From contig CANJLF010000008.1 in the NCBI GenBank assembly GCA_947475295.1, positions 41,591-105,590 on the forward strand: a stretch of DNA of 64,000 nucleotides, in the 5' to 3' direction. Source of the stretch: Fidelibacterota bacterium. GTDB taxonomy: Bacteria; Pseudomonadota; Alphaproteobacteria; Rhodospirillales; Rhodospirillaceae. Below the pieces are notes generated by a model. The model saw only the letters and a list, made by a program, of their open reading frames with translations. It had not been told where the DNA came from and did no database searches. The translations under genes and the position numbers were made by a program. The stretch's first letter is position 1. Each line of letters begins with the position of its first letter. Below are positions 26,064 to 36,520 of the stretch, piece by piece.

Positions 26064-27410
26064 TTACCGGTAACACACGGCTTTCGCCGCATCGATGATG
26101 TCTGAGACCTGCGGCAGCGCCATCGCTTCAAGGTTGGCCGCGTAAGGCATGGGCACGTCCTTGCCGGCGACACGCAACACCGGCGCGTCGAGGTGATCGA
26201 AGCCCTGCTCCATAATGGTCGCGGCGATTTCCGCGCCGATGCCGGAGAAAGCCCAGCCTTCCTCGCAGGTGACGCAGCGGTTGGTCTTCTGGATTGAGGC
26301 CAAGATCGTCGCCGTATCCAGCGGACGGATCGAGCGCAGGTTGATGACTTCGGCATCGATGCCGGCGGCGGCCAGTTCTTCCGCCGCCTTCATGGCTTTG
26401 CCGACCATGATCGAGAACGCAACGATGGTCACATCCTTACCGGGACGCTCGACCTTGGCTTGCCCAATGGGCAGCACGAAGTCGGCCACGTCGGGCACCG
26501 GGAAGCTTTGGCCGTAGAGGATTTCGTTTTCCAGGAAGATGATCGGATTGGGATCGCGGATGGCGGCTTTCAATAAGCCCTTCGCATCCGAAGCAGACCA
26601 CGGCGCGAGAACCTTCAAACCCGGCACGTGGGCGTACCAGCTGGCGTAGCACTGCGAGTGCTGAGCGGCGACGCGCGCCGCCGCGCCGTTGGCGCCGCGG
26701 AACACAATCGGACAACCCATCTGGCCGCCGGACATATACAGCGTCTTGGCCGCCGAGTTGATGATCTGGTCCATGGCCTGCATGGCGAAGTTGAAGGTCA
26801 TGAACTCGATAATGGGCACGAGGCCACCGAAGGCCGCGCCGACGCCGAGGCCGGTAAAGCCGTGTTCGGTGATGGGGGTATCGACGACGCGCTTGTCGCC
26901 AAATTCTTCCAGCAAGCCTTGGCTGATCTTGTAGGCCCCCTGGTACTGCGCGACTTCTTCGCCCATGAGGAAGACATTGGGATCGCGGCGCATTTCTTCG
27001 GCCATGGCGTCGCGCAAAGCTTCGCGCACGGTCTGGGTCTTCCAGGTGGAATACTGCGCGTCGTTTTCAGTAACATGTGCCGCCGCTACCGGCGCCGCGA
27101 CAGCTTTCGCGGGCTCGGCCTTCGCAGCGGTTTCTTTCGCGGGCGCGGATTTAGCGCCGGCCTTTTCGCCGTCGGCGAGCAAGGTCGCGATGGGCGCGTT
27201 GACGGCAACGTTTTCGGTGCCCTCGGGAACCAAAATCTTGCCGATACGGCCCTCATCCACGGCTTCGAATTCCATCGTCGCCTTGTCGGTTTCTATCTCG
27301 GCCAGAATCGTGCCGCTGGAAATCTGATCGCCTTCCTTGACGAGCCACTTGGAAAGCTTGCCTTCGGTCATTGTCGGAGACAACGCCGGCATGAGGATGT
27401 CGATAGCCAT
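26064..27410 (-). CDS. pdhB: Pyruvate dehydrogenase E1 beta subunit with N-terminal lipoyl domain
   Basis: E1 beta pairs with PdhA to decarboxylate pyruvate with thiamine diphosphate. I chose ATG 27410, giving 448 residues. The first 80 residues are a lipoyl domain with Lys43 in ETDKATME, joined by an Ala/Lys-rich linker to a transketolase-like beta subunit ([20 protein letters not shown], then [17 protein letters not shown]). The added lipoyl domain is a known trait of alphaproteobacterial PdhB. It begins 25 bases after pdhA. Frame continuing upstream of 27410 is not family-like. Confidence 0.97.
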   Translation of the reverse strand: MAIDILMPALSPTMTEGKLSKWLVKEGDQISSGTILAEIETDKATMEFEAVDEGRIGKILVPEGTENVAVNAPIATLLADGEKAGAKSAPAKETAAKAEPAKAVAAPVAAAHVTENDAQYSTWKTQTVREALRDAMAEEMRRDPNVFLMGEEVAQYQGAYKISQGLLEEFGDKRVVDTPITEHGFTGLGVGAAFGGLVPIIEFMTFNFAMQAMDQIINSAAKTLYMSGGQMGCPIVFRGANGAAARVAAQHSQCYASWYAHVPGLKVLAPWSASDAKGLLKAAIRDPNPIIFLENEILYGQSFPVPDVADFVLPIGQAKVERPGKDVTIVAFSIMVGKAMKAAEELAAAGIDAEVINLRSIRPLDTATILASIQKTNRCVTCEEGWAFSGIGAEIAATIMEQGFDHLDAPVLRVAGKDVPMPYAANLEAMALPQVSDIIDAAKAVCYR

Positions 27411-27435
27411 GTCTGATGTTCTCCCGTCTCGCGCT

Positions 27436-28455
27436 TTAAGCGGCGACGATAATGTCGGTCCAGAGCTCCGAGGGATCGGGCTCCGGGCTGGTTTGGGCGA
27501 AATCCGCCGCGGCGATGACGATGTCCTTGATCTCCTTGTCCATCGTCTTGAAGCCGTCGTCGTCCAGCGCTTTGAGGTCGATGAGGGTCTGGCGCAGATG
27601 ATCGATCGGATCATGCTCGACCCGCATCTTCTGCAATTCTTCCTTGGTGCGGTACTTGGCCGGGTCGGACATGGAGTGTCCGCGGTAGCGATAGGTCTTG
27701 GCTTCCATCAGCACCGGACCTTTGCCCGCGCGGATGTATTCGACCGCTTCCATGCCGGCTTCGCGCACCGCCATCAGGTCCATGCCGTCGACCGTCATGG
27801 TCTTGACGTTGTAAGGCTGGCCGCGGCTCGCGAGATCGGTTGAGGCCGAGGCGCGCTCGACCGATGTGCCCATGCCGTACTTGTTGTTCTCGACGACGTA
27901 GAGCACCGGTAGGTGCCAGAGCGACGCCATGTTGAGTGATTCGTAGACCTGACCCTGGTTGAAAGCGCCGTCGCCCATGTAGGCCATGCACAGACCGCCG
28001 TCGCCCTTATACTTGTGCGCGAATGCGAGGCCGGTGCCGATCGGAACCTGCGCGCCGACAATGCCGTGGCCGCCGAAGAAGCCCTTCTCGCGGCTGAACA
28101 TATGCATGGAGCCGCCCTTGCCGCGCGAATATCCGGTGGCGCGCCCCGTTAATTCGGCCATGACCCCCTTGGGATCCATGCCGCAGGCCAACATGTGGCC
28201 GTGATCGCGGTAACTGGTGACGACCGTGTCGCCGGGTTTGGAGCAGGCCTGGAGGCCAACGACCACCGCCTCTTGCCCAATGTAGAGATGGCAGAAGCCG
28301 CCGATGAGGCCCATGCCGTAGAGCTGGCCCGCGCGCTCCTCGAAGCGGCGGATCAGGAGCATGTCTTTATAATATTTTATTAGCTCGTCCGGCGTTGGCG
28401 CCGAGTTGCTGCCGGCCGCCGGGCCCTTTTTTATGGGCCCTTTTTTGGTCGTCAT
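27436..28455 (-). CDS. pdhA: Pyruvate dehydrogenase E1 alpha subunit
   Basis: E1 alpha binds thiamine diphosphate and, with PdhB, starts oxidative decarboxylation of pyruvate. I chose ATG 28455, which has GAGGGAC upstream, giving 339 residues. After a Lys-rich N-terminal tail come [27 protein letters not shown], the thiamine-binding [17 protein letters not shown], and the phosphorylation-loop-like [11 protein letters not shown]. It is the first gene of a pdhA-pdhB-pdhC-lpd-lipA-coq10 operon. The 288 bases upstream hold two short inverted repeats. Confidence 0.97.
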   Translation of the reverse strand: MTTKKGPIKKGPAAGSNSAPTPDELIKYYKDMLLIRRFEERAGQLYGMGLIGGFCHLYIGQEAVVVGLQACSKPGDTVVTSYRDHGHMLACGMDPKGVMAELTGRATGYSRGKGGSMHMFSREKGFFGGHGIVGAQVPIGTGLAFAHKYKGDGGLCMAYMGDGAFNQGQVYESLNMASLWHLPVLYVVENNKYGMGTSVERASASTDLASRGQPYNVKTMTVDGMDLMAVREAGMEAVEYIRAGKGPVLMEAKTYRYRGHSMSDPAKYRTKEELQKMRVEHDPIDHLRQTLIDLKALDDDGFKTMDKEIKDIVIAAADFAQTSPEPDPSELWTDIIVAA

Positions 28456-28540
28456 AAGTCCCTCCTCGTGGCGTGTCCCTCGTCGGCGCAACAATATTGC
28501 CTGGGCTTTGGGTCCTGCAAGCTAAACCTCGGTTAAGTAA

Positions 28541-28578
28541 TTGCTGCAGCAGCAAAATTGAATGTTGTGGTGCAACAT
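28541..28578. promoter_or_regulatory. Two adjacent inverted repeats upstream of pdhA
   Basis: TTGCTG-CAG-CAGCAA (28541-28555) and ATGTTG-TGGTG-CAACAT (28562-28578) lie back to back about 90-120 bases upstream of the pdhA ATG in the pdhA-ftsB spacer. TTGCGCAA follows at 28589-28596. Their spacing suggests a pair of operator half-site arrays for a regulator of the pyruvate dehydrogenase operon; the regulator cannot be named. The remainder of the 28456-28743 spacer shows no gene. Confidence 0.4.
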
Positions 28579-28743
28579 TTGGGCGATAATTGCGCAAGGC
28601 ACGCCAATCGCGACCGTTTTTTACCCAAAGCCGCGGCGAGCTCATCTCAGAGGGCTCAATTTTTGAAAAGCTTGCTATGTAATAGCTCCGAATCGTACGC
28701 CAAAGCGGCGGTGAAAAATAGCATGATATCTATATGAGGGATG

Positions 28744-29124
28744 CTATTGGTCGGCGGCGACGGCGGCGCGCGCGGACTCCGGCAGGGGAATAATCGTGTC
28801 GGCGGGGCTCACCGAGCCCAGCATCAGGCGTACCCGCTCTTCCACCATGTCGCGGTCGAGGCTCCCAGGGCGCAACAGCGATACGCGATGCTCGAGGGCC
28901 TGTTTTTGAGCAGTCACCTCGGCCAGTTCATAGTTGGTTTTCTCGATTTCGTAACGCAGGTTCCACCAGGCGATCAGACCGCGGTCGCCTTGAATGGCGT
29001 GATAACCGAAGTATGCGATGCCCGCAGCAAGCAGCAAGGGCCCGACGACCTGGTTTGCCTTACGACTGATTTCTTGTCCCAACACCATGATGAGAAGGGA
29101 ATCACGCGCGAGTCGCCGGGTCAA
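28744..29124 (-). CDS. ftsB: Septum formation initiator, FtsB/DivIC family
   Basis: FtsB links FtsL and FtsQ in the divisome. The protein is 126 residues from a TTG start at 29124 (AGGA five bases upstream) or 114 from ATG 29088. It has one membrane helix (VVGPLLLAAGIAYFGYHAI), then a coiled coil (YEIEKTNYELAEVTAQKQALEHRVSLL region), and the FtsB-like RPGSLDRDMVEERVRLMLG. The eno-ftsB-pdhA order is common in alphaproteobacteria. Confidence 0.9.
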   Translation of the reverse strand: MTRRLARDSLLIMVLGQEISRKANQVVGPLLLAAGIAYFGYHAIQGDRGLIAWWNLRYEIEKTNYELAEVTAQKQALEHRVSLLRPGSLDRDMVEERVRLMLGSVSPADTIIPLPESARAAVAADQ

Positions 29125-29271
29125 GATTCCTGATTCGCCTTGAACGATTTTTTTCAGGCGGAGTCAAAAACTGTTGCCGAAATGACTCACATTCGAGCCG
29201 CGAGACTCGCAGCGGTTGTACTATTTGATCTTGCGCGCGGCCGGAGGCCGCATCTTTTTGATGCGCGCGCG

Positions 29272-30576
<1,305 letters not shown>

Positions 30577-30670
30577 TCAAAAAAGGTGTGAGGGTGATGC
30601 TGGAAAAGCCTGCGGAGGTCAAGGCCCGGCGCTTTTCCTCCCCCTGAAAAGGTAGAGGCCGGGACTAATC

Positions 30671-31600
30671 TCACATCACTTCGTCAATATAGGCGGCCAT
30701 GCGTGCGCGCTGGGCCGCGTCGGGCAAACGTCCCGAAGCCGTCATGGCGTTTTCCGCCATGTGCTTGGCGTCGGCGGTTTCCGTCAGCACGCAGGTCACG
30801 GCCGGGTGCGCGAGGATGTATTTCAGCGAGAATTCCGCCCAGGTCTTGCAGTCAAACTCGGCGGCCCAAGCCGGCAGCGGCTTGCCCTGAAGTTTACCGA
30901 AATACGCGCCGTTCATAAACGGCCGGTTGATCATGACGGCGACGCCCTTCTCCTGGGCCAGCGGCAATATTTTGGCTTCGGCTTTGCGCTCGGTGATCGA
31001 ATAATTCGTTTGCACCACGTCGGGCATTTCCTTGCGCAGGAACGCCTCAAGCTGGTCATGAAGTTTTTCTTCGGAAACCGTCGCCCCGATATAACGCGCC
31101 TCGCCCGCATCCTTGATGGCGCGTAACGTCGGCCAGTGCACGGCTAGATCGGTCAGGCTGAAGACCTGCATGAGATCGAGAGTCTTACGGCCGTAGAGTT
31201 TCTGGGCCTCGCGGAACTGGGCGACGCCTTGCTCCTTTCCCACGCGATCGATCTTGCTGGTGACGAACAAACGGGTCCGCAGCTCTGGCGTACCCAGGAT
31301 CTGGCCAAACTTGCCGTCGTTCTCAGGATTGCGCGGCCAGGTATCCACGACCTTGCCGCCGTGAGCGACCAGCGTCCGCAAGACTTCGGTGAGCGGGCCT
31401 GGGCCGTCTGTTCCAATCTGCGAAACCGCTTTCGAAGAACCAAGGCCAATAACCGGCAAGGCTTCGCCGCTTTTGGGAACCTTACGGGTCGGCATCGTTG
31501 ATGCGGCACGCGCGGGTAACGCAGCGGAAGCGCCGACAGCAGAAGCGAGTGCGAGTACGTGCCGGCGACTGGGAACGAATTGGGTTCTGTTAACGGTCAT
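30671..31600 (-). CDS. Tat-type aldo/keto reductase homologue with degenerate active site
   Basis: This 309-residue protein carries an N-terminal Tat-like signal (SRRHVLALA, Arg12-Arg13, then an Ala-rich h-region ending ARAAS), so it should be exported folded. The remainder is an aldo/keto reductase barrel. The conserved Asp86 (KVVDTW) and Lys116 (VTSK) are present. However, the region expected to hold the catalytic Tyr reads PRNPENDG, and the position of the catalytic His is Phe147 (DLMQVFSL). Two of four tetrad residues are therefore missing, and oxidoreductase activity is doubtful. It is 22 bases downstream of a YqhA-family membrane gene. Confidence 0.85.
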   Translation of the reverse strand: MTVNRTQFVPSRRHVLALASAVGASAALPARAASTMPTRKVPKSGEALPVIGLGSSKAVSQIGTDGPGPLTEVLRTLVAHGGKVVDTWPRNPENDGKFGQILGTPELRTRLFVTSKIDRVGKEQGVAQFREAQKLYGRKTLDLMQVFSLTDLAVHWPTLRAIKDAGEARYIGATVSEEKLHDQLEAFLRKEMPDVVQTNYSITERKAEAKILPLAQEKGVAVMINRPFMNGAYFGKLQGKPLPAWAAEFDCKTWAEFSLKYILAHPAVTCVLTETADAKHMAENAMTASGRLPDAAQRARMAAYIDEVM

Positions 31601-31622
31601 GCGACGTCCTCCCCTTTGAAGT

Positions 31623-32168
31623 TTAGTGTCCCTCTGGCGGTTGGCTCATCTTGTCGACAAACGCGATACCCACGGCCGAAAGGATAAATGCGCAATGGAT
31701 GATGGTCTGCCACATTACACCAGTTTCAGAGTAGGTCGCGTTCTCCGCACCCAGGTTGCCGGCCTCGATAAAGGTGCGCAGCAGGTGGATCGAAGAAATG
31801 CCGATGATTGCCATGGCGAGCTTGATTTTAAGAACGCTGGCGTTGACGTGGGAAAGCCATTCCGGCTGGTCCGGGTGACCGCTGAGGCCCAGGCGCGAGA
31901 CGAAGGTCTCGTAGCCGCCCACGATCACCATGACCAAAAGGTTCGAGATCATCACCACGTCGATCAGGCCCAAAACCACCAGCATGATCTGCTGCTCGCC
32001 GAAGGTGGCGGCGTGGCTGATGAGGTGCCAGAGTTCCTTTAAGAACAGCACGACATAGACGCCCTGGGCGACGATGAGACCCAGGTAGAGCGGCACCTGC
32101 AGCCAGCGGGAGGCGAAAATCAGGTTGGGCAGCGGACGAAGCGGCGAGTGTTGCGGTATTTGGGCCAT
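31623..32168 (-). CDS. UPF0114 / YqhA family inner-membrane protein
   Basis: This 181-residue protein belongs to the TIGR00645 (YqhA) family, of unknown function. Hydrophobic segments lie at about residues 22-45, 60-86, 115-135 and 150-172, with the family-like [19 protein letters not shown] near the start and [20 protein letters not shown] in the middle. Four membrane helices are predicted. It sits upstream of the exported aldo/keto reductase homologue in the same direction, and the two are likely cotranscribed. Confidence 0.88.
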   Translation of the reverse strand: MAQIPQHSPLRPLPNLIFASRWLQVPLYLGLIVAQGVYVVLFLKELWHLISHAATFGEQQIMLVVLGLIDVVMISNLLVMVIVGGYETFVSRLGLSGHPDQPEWLSHVNASVLKIKLAMAIIGISSIHLLRTFIEAGNLGAENATYSETGVMWQTIIHCAFILSAVGIAFVDKMSQPPEGH

Positions 32169-32232
32169 GACCGACTATAATTTGAGAGTTGTGAACTAAC
32201 TAAGTGGCCTCGCCAAAGCCGATTTCAAGTTT

Positions 32233-33081
32233 TTAGTCGAGGTTGACCGGGTTGGCCTTGGCGACTTGGTCCAGGGCTTTGAGCGTGGCCAGAATGCCCG
32301 CCATATCCTTGAGCTTGATCATATTGGGGCCGTCGGAAATGGAGGGATCGCGATCGGGATCGGGATGCGTCTCCATGAAAACCGCGGCGATGCCGACCGC
32401 GACGGCGGCGCGGGCGATGACCGGCGCGAAGGCGCGGTCGCCGCCGGAACTGGTGCCCTGCCCGCCCGGCTGCTGCACCGCGTGAGTCGCGTCCATCACC
32501 ACGGGGTAGCCGGTCTTGGCCAGGATCGGCAGGCTGCGCATATCGGTGACCAGCGTGTTGTAGCCGAAGGACACACCGCGCTCGGTTACGAGGATGCGCT
32601 TGTTGCCGGTGGACTCAACCTTGCCCACGACGTTGGCCATGTCCCAGGGGGCCAGGAACTGGCCCTTCTTCACATTGATGCAGGCTTTGGTGTTCCCGGC
32701 GGCCAGCAGGAGATCGGTCTGGCGGCAAAGGAAGGCCGGAATCTGCATGACATCGACGACTTCGGCGACCGGGACGCAGTGCGCGATCTCATGAATATCG
32801 GTGAGCGTGGGCAGTCCCAGCTTCTCCTTGATCTCAGCAAAAACCGGAAGCGCGTCTTTGAGACCCACGCCGCGTTTGCCTTTAAGGCTCGTGCGGTTCG
32901 CCTTGTCGAAAGAGGTCTTATAGATAAGCCCAATACCGGCCTTGAGAGTGATCTCCTTCAAGGCGCTTGCGACTTCCAGCGCATGGGCCCGGCTTTCCAT
33001 CTGGCACGGCCCTGCGATGAGAACGAGCGGCAGATCGTTACCGAGGGTCAGCGCGCCGACTTTGACGTGATGTATCTTCAT
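32233..33081 (-). CDS. kdsA: 3-deoxy-8-phosphooctulonate synthase
   Basis: KdsA condenses phosphoenolpyruvate with arabinose 5-phosphate to give Kdo-8-phosphate for lipopolysaccharide. The 282-residue protein has LIAGPCQMESRAHAL near the N-terminus, the SFDKANRTS substrate loop, and DATHAVQQPGG with GTSSGGDR near the C-terminus. Its ATG overlaps the stop of the upstream Sel1-repeat gene by four bases. Presence of kdsA implies a Gram-negative outer membrane with Kdo-containing LPS. Confidence 0.97.
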   Translation of the reverse strand: MKIHHVKVGALTLGNDLPLVLIAGPCQMESRAHALEVASALKEITLKAGIGLIYKTSFDKANRTSLKGKRGVGLKDALPVFAEIKEKLGLPTLTDIHEIAHCVPVAEVVDVMQIPAFLCRQTDLLLAAGNTKACINVKKGQFLAPWDMANVVGKVESTGNKRILVTERGVSFGYNTLVTDMRSLPILAKTGYPVVMDATHAVQQPGGQGTSSGGDRAFAPVIARAAVAVGIAAVFMETHPDPDRDPSISDGPNMIKLKDMAGILATLKALDQVAKANPVNLD

Positions 33082-33932
33082 GGCCGTTCCGGGCTTCCTG
33101 GTTTCCAGCGTTCCGCCATTTGATGCGCGAGCTGGATCTCCGCCGGGGTCATTTTACGCCCCAGATTATCCAAAATCACAGCAAAGCCTGTGGGCAGCGG
33201 CATCACGGGCATGGGCCCCCTTGCCTTCGTGTCGGCGTTCTTTTGTCCGATCAAGTTCCACATATAAGCAATAGTCAGGTCCTTTTGCACGCCAGCGCCG
33301 GTCTCATAAGCCGAGCCCAGCCAGATCGCCGCTTGCACATCGTACTGGTCGGCCGCCAGGCGGAAGTATTTAATCGCGGTGGGGATATCGCGCGTCGTGC
33401 CCAAGCCGTTGGCATACATGATGCCCACGTCGGTTTGCGCCAAAGCCAATCCCTGCCCGGCCGCGGTGAGGTACAACTTCAGGGCTTCTTTTTGGTCTTC
33501 GCCGACACCGCGGCCCAGTTGGTACATTTGGCCGAGCACGACCTGAGCCGGGGCGAGGCGTTGATCCGCGGCCTTACGATACCATTTGGCTGCCTCAGTA
33601 TAATCCTGCTTTGTCCAGAGGCCATCATTGTAGCGATCGCCTAAAGTCATTTGCGCTTCTCTGTTGCCGCCGTTGGCGGCGCAGGTCAGCCACTTTAAAG
33701 CAGCGTCGGTGTGCGGCGTTGCGTAACCAAAGCCGCCGCCCTCGAGTGTGGAGAGAAGCAGACACGCCTGGTCGTCGCCGGCCTCCGCGAGCGGGGTCAG
33801 GATTTTGAAGGCCGTGGCGTAGTCGCGCTTGGCCAAAGCGTTCGTCACGTCCGCGCCATCTGTCTGGGCGTGAGCGGGCGCGCCGGCAAGCAGCAGGAAA
33901 AGAGCGAAGGCCGCGGTAAATTTCTTGTGCAT
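33078..33932 (-). CDS. Secreted Sel1-repeat (tetratricopeptide-like) protein
   Basis: I chose ATG 33932, giving 284 residues with a signal peptide (FALFLLLAGAPAHAQ). The mature part is built of several Sel1-like repeats of about 36 residues, for example AQMTLGDRYNDG, AQVVLGQMYQLGRGVGED and AQTDVGIMYANGLGTTRD. The C-terminal 60 residues are outside the repeats. Sel1 proteins act as protein-protein scaffolds, often in the envelope; the partner here is unknown. It starts five bases after the pyrG stop and overlaps kdsA by four bases, so it is in the pyrG-kdsA transcript. Confidence 0.88.
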   Translation of the reverse strand: MHKKFTAAFALFLLLAGAPAHAQTDGADVTNALAKRDYATAFKILTPLAEAGDDQACLLLSTLEGGGFGYATPHTDAALKWLTCAANGGNREAQMTLGDRYNDGLWTKQDYTEAAKWYRKAADQRLAPAQVVLGQMYQLGRGVGEDQKEALKLYLTAAGQGLALAQTDVGIMYANGLGTTRDIPTAIKYFRLAADQYDVQAAIWLGSAYETGAGVQKDLTIAYMWNLIGQKNADTKARGPMPVMPLPTGFAVILDNLGRKMTPAEIQLAHQMAERWKPGSPERP

Positions 33933-33936
33933 AGGG

Positions 33937-35565
33937 CTACACCAGGCGGCTTTGCGCAACAGCGGCTTCGATGAACGACGTGAACAATGGATGCGGTTGG
34001 AAGGGTTTCGACTTCAGCTCGGGATGGAACTGCACACCAATGAACCACGGATGCTCAGGGTATTCGACCATTTCGGGCAGCACGCCGTCGGGCGACATGC
34101 CGCAGAACTTCAGGCCGGTTTTCTCCAGCCGGTCCTTGTAATTGATGTTCACTTCATAGCGGTGGCGGTGGCGTTCATTGATGCTGGGCTCATTGTAGAT
34201 GCCAGCGACTTTTGAACCCGGCGTCAGCACGCACGGGTAAGAGCCGAGGCGCATGGTGCCGCCCTTGTCGCTGGTTTGCGTGCGGCGCTGGACTTCGTTG
34301 CCGCGCACCCATTCGGTCATGAGACCGACCACCGGATGCGGCGTCTCGCCGAATTCGGTGGTGCTGGCGCCCTTGAGGCCGGCGATATTGCGCGCAGCTT
34401 CGATCACCGCCATCTGCATGCCGAAACAAATGCCGAAGTACGGCACGTTGCGTTCGCGAGCGAACTGCGCCGCCTTGATCTTGCCTTCCGCGCCGCGCTC
34501 GCCAAAACCGCCCGGCACCAGAATGCCGTGGACGTGCTCGAGATGCTGCACAACGTCCTCGCGCTCGAAAATCTCGGAATCGATCCAATCAAGTTTGACA
34601 TGTATGTTGTTGGCAATGCCACCGTGCTCAAGGGCTTCCGACAGCGACTTGTAAGCATCCTTCAGCTGAACATATTTGCCGACAATGGCGATAGTTACTT
34701 CGCCTTCAGGTTTGCGCACACGATCAACGATCTCTTGCCAGCGGCTGAGATTCACGGGCTTGTCGGTGGGTAACTTGAAATGCCGGCAGACTTGCTCGTC
34801 CAACCCTTGCTCATGATAGGAGATCGGCACCTGATAAATTGTGTCGACGTCGAGCGCCGGAATAACGGCGGCTTCGCGCACGTTGCAGAACAGCGCGATC
34901 TTGCGCCGGTCCGAGGCCGGCAGCGGCCGGTCGATGCGGCACATGAGAATGTCGGGCTGAATGCCGAGGCCCAGGAGTTCCTTGACCGAGTGCTGCGTCG
35001 GCTTGGTCTTGAGTTCGCCCGCTGCGGCGATGTACGGCACGAGGGTTAAATGGGTGAACATGGAACGCTCGGGGCCCAGTTCGTTGCCAAGCTGGCGAAT
35101 GGCTTCCAGGAACGGCAGACTTTCGATATCGCCGACGGTGCCGCCGATCTCGCAGAGGATGAAGTCCTCGCCTGAAATATCGGCCTGAATGAATTCCTTG
35201 ATGGCGTCGGTGACGTGGGGAATCACCTGGACCGTGCCGCCGAGGTAGTCGCCGCGGCGTTCCTTGGCGATAACGTTGGAATAGATACGCCCCGTGGTGA
35301 CGCTGTCGGTGAAACGCGAGGCAACGCCGGTGTAGCGCTCGTAGTGCCCGAGATCGAGGTCGGTCTCGGCGCCGTCGTCGGTGACATAGACCTCGCCGTG
35401 CTGATAGGGGCTCATGGTTCCCGGATCGACGTTCAAATACGGATCGAGCTTGCGCAAACGCACGGTGTAGCCGCGCGCTTGCAGCAAGGCACCCAGGGAC
35501 GCCGAGCACAAACCTTTTCCGAGGGAGGAGACCACGCCGCCGGTGATAAAGATAAAACGCGTCAT
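33937..35565 (-). CDS. pyrG: CTP synthase
   Basis: PyrG aminates UTP to CTP using glutamine. The 542-residue protein has the synthetase domain opening [25 protein letters not shown], the Mg/ATP region and UTP-site segments, and a class I glutamine amidotransferase domain with the nucleophile Cys in [11 protein letters not shown] and the His/Glu pair in [10 protein letters not shown]. It is full length and intact. A 300-base spacer carrying two composite palindromes separates it from secG upstream. Confidence 0.98.
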   Translation of the reverse strand: MTRFIFITGGVVSSLGKGLCSASLGALLQARGYTVRLRKLDPYLNVDPGTMSPYQHGEVYVTDDGAETDLDLGHYERYTGVASRFTDSVTTGRIYSNVIAKERRGDYLGGTVQVIPHVTDAIKEFIQADISGEDFILCEIGGTVGDIESLPFLEAIRQLGNELGPERSMFTHLTLVPYIAAAGELKTKPTQHSVKELLGLGIQPDILMCRIDRPLPASDRRKIALFCNVREAAVIPALDVDTIYQVPISYHEQGLDEQVCRHFKLPTDKPVNLSRWQEIVDRVRKPEGEVTIAIVGKYVQLKDAYKSLSEALEHGGIANNIHVKLDWIDSEIFEREDVVQHLEHVHGILVPGGFGERGAEGKIKAAQFARERNVPYFGICFGMQMAVIEAARNIAGLKGASTTEFGETPHPVVGLMTEWVRGNEVQRRTQTSDKGGTMRLGSYPCVLTPGSKVAGIYNEPSINERHRHRYEVNINYKDRLEKTGLKFCGMSPDGVLPEMVEYPEHPWFIGVQFHPELKSKPFQPHPLFTSFIEAAVAQSRLV

Positions 35566-35702
35566 GGGCGGCTAATCTACCTCATAGAAAACGCGCGGCA
35601 AGCACAGCTTGCCACGCCCGAGTTGAACCTTTGAGAGATTGAAGTGTTGGTGGTGGTGTGCGCAGCGGCGGGGAAATTTCCGCTGCGGATTCATCGCCGG
35701 GT
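35566..35702. other. Left part of the pyrG-secG spacer
   Basis: This stretch holds the presumed pyrG leader. It is GC-rich in the middle with no convincing open frame or hairpin of its own; the right part of the spacer is filled by the two palindromic elements described separately. Confidence 0.4.
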
Positions 35703-35776
35703 TAGTGCCCGGTTTCCGAAGTTCGGGATTCGAGGCAACATATGGCATTACGAACTTCGGAAACCAGAGGGCACTA
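35703..35776. repeat. Composite palindrome A (nested inverted repeats)
   Basis: The outer arms TAGTGCCC (35703-35710) and GGGCACTA (35769-35776) enclose inner arms of 15 bases, GGTTTCCGAAGTTCG (35711-35725) and its exact complement (35751-35765), around a 25-base loop. The whole 74-base unit can fold into one long stem. It shares its design and the TAGTGCC and GAAGTTC words with palindrome B next to it. Confidence 0.9.
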
Positions 35777-35790
35777 GCAATTTCATGAAT

Positions 35791-35869
35791 CTAGTGCCGC
35801 ATTCGATTTGAAGTTCCTGACGCGATTTATGCCACATCCGATCCAGGAACTTCAAACCGGCGGCACTAG
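35791..35869. repeat. Composite palindrome B (nested inverted repeats)
   Basis: The outer arms CTAGTGCCG (35791-35799) and CGGCACTAG (35861-35869) enclose inner arms TTTGAAGTTCCTG (35807-35819) and its exact complement (35844-35856). The right outer arm contains the secG stop codon. With palindrome A it forms a head-to-tail pair resembling a REP or MITE-like element; it could also terminate or stabilise the secG transcript. Confidence 0.9.
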
Positions 35870-36309
35870 TTGGTGGGAACCGCGGGCGCGCCCGCGGGGG
35901 CTGCTGGCGGCGCAGCGGTTCCGCCGAGCGACGGCGCCGGAGTTCCGCCCATGGCTGGCGCCGGCGTTCCGCCCGCTTCAGGCGCGGCGGGAGCCGTCGG
36001 ATCGGTGCGAATTTCGTTGACCTTGGGCGCGTTTTTGGCGGCGTCGGCGGGCGTCGTAAAGATCGAGGGCGCCGGCCCGGCCTCTTTGGACAACAACGCA
36101 AGGCCCAGGCTGGTGACAAAAAAGGCGATGCCGAGGACAGCTGTGGCGCGGCCCAAGGGATTGGAGCGCGGGCGCGGCTGCATGCTGCTGAGGCTGGCCG
36201 AGGCGGAAAATCCGCCGCCCGCCGCATTGCCTTCGGTCTTTTGCAGAAGAATCAGACCAATCATCGACATGGCGACGAGCAGGTGGATGACGACGACGAT
36301 GGTGATCAT
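35866..36309 (-). CDS. secG: Protein-export membrane protein SecG
   Basis: SecG is the small subunit of the SecYEG translocon. The 147-residue protein has two membrane helices (ITIVVVIHLLVAMSMIGLILL and the ATAVLGIAFFVTSLGLALL region) with the family linker LLQKTEGNAAGGGF between them, then a long Ala/Pro/Gly-rich C-terminal tail that is commonly seen in alphaproteobacterial SecG. Its stop codon lies within the right arm of palindrome B. The upstream neighbour is tpiA, the classical tpiA-secG-pyrG order. Confidence 0.94.
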   Translation of the reverse strand: MITIVVVIHLLVAMSMIGLILLQKTEGNAAGGGFSASASLSSMQPRPRSNPLGRATAVLGIAFFVTSLGLALLSKEAGPAPSIFTTPADAAKNAPKVNEIRTDPTAPAAPEAGGTPAPAMGGTPAPSLGGTAAPPAAPAGAPAVPTN

Positions 36310-36520
36310 GGCGCCTCAGAAACGAAAGCCGCAAAACCCCCGCGATTCCAGAACCTTGGTTCCAGACCGGGGCACGGCGGAGTTGGCGGTCTTTTAGTCC
36401 TTCGCACCGCCCAAGGCTAGGGGCTATTTAGGGGTGCCTTCCGGGGAGATCTGGGGCCGGCTACCCGTCCCGTCAAGGCCGCCGGCCAATGAACCCGGGG
36501 GGTGAATCTTAAGGCCCTGG

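Noticed and set aside
36310..36520. tRNA gene near secG, as in enterobacteria
   Set aside because: No T-loop or acceptor pattern was found on either strand in the tpiA-secG gap.
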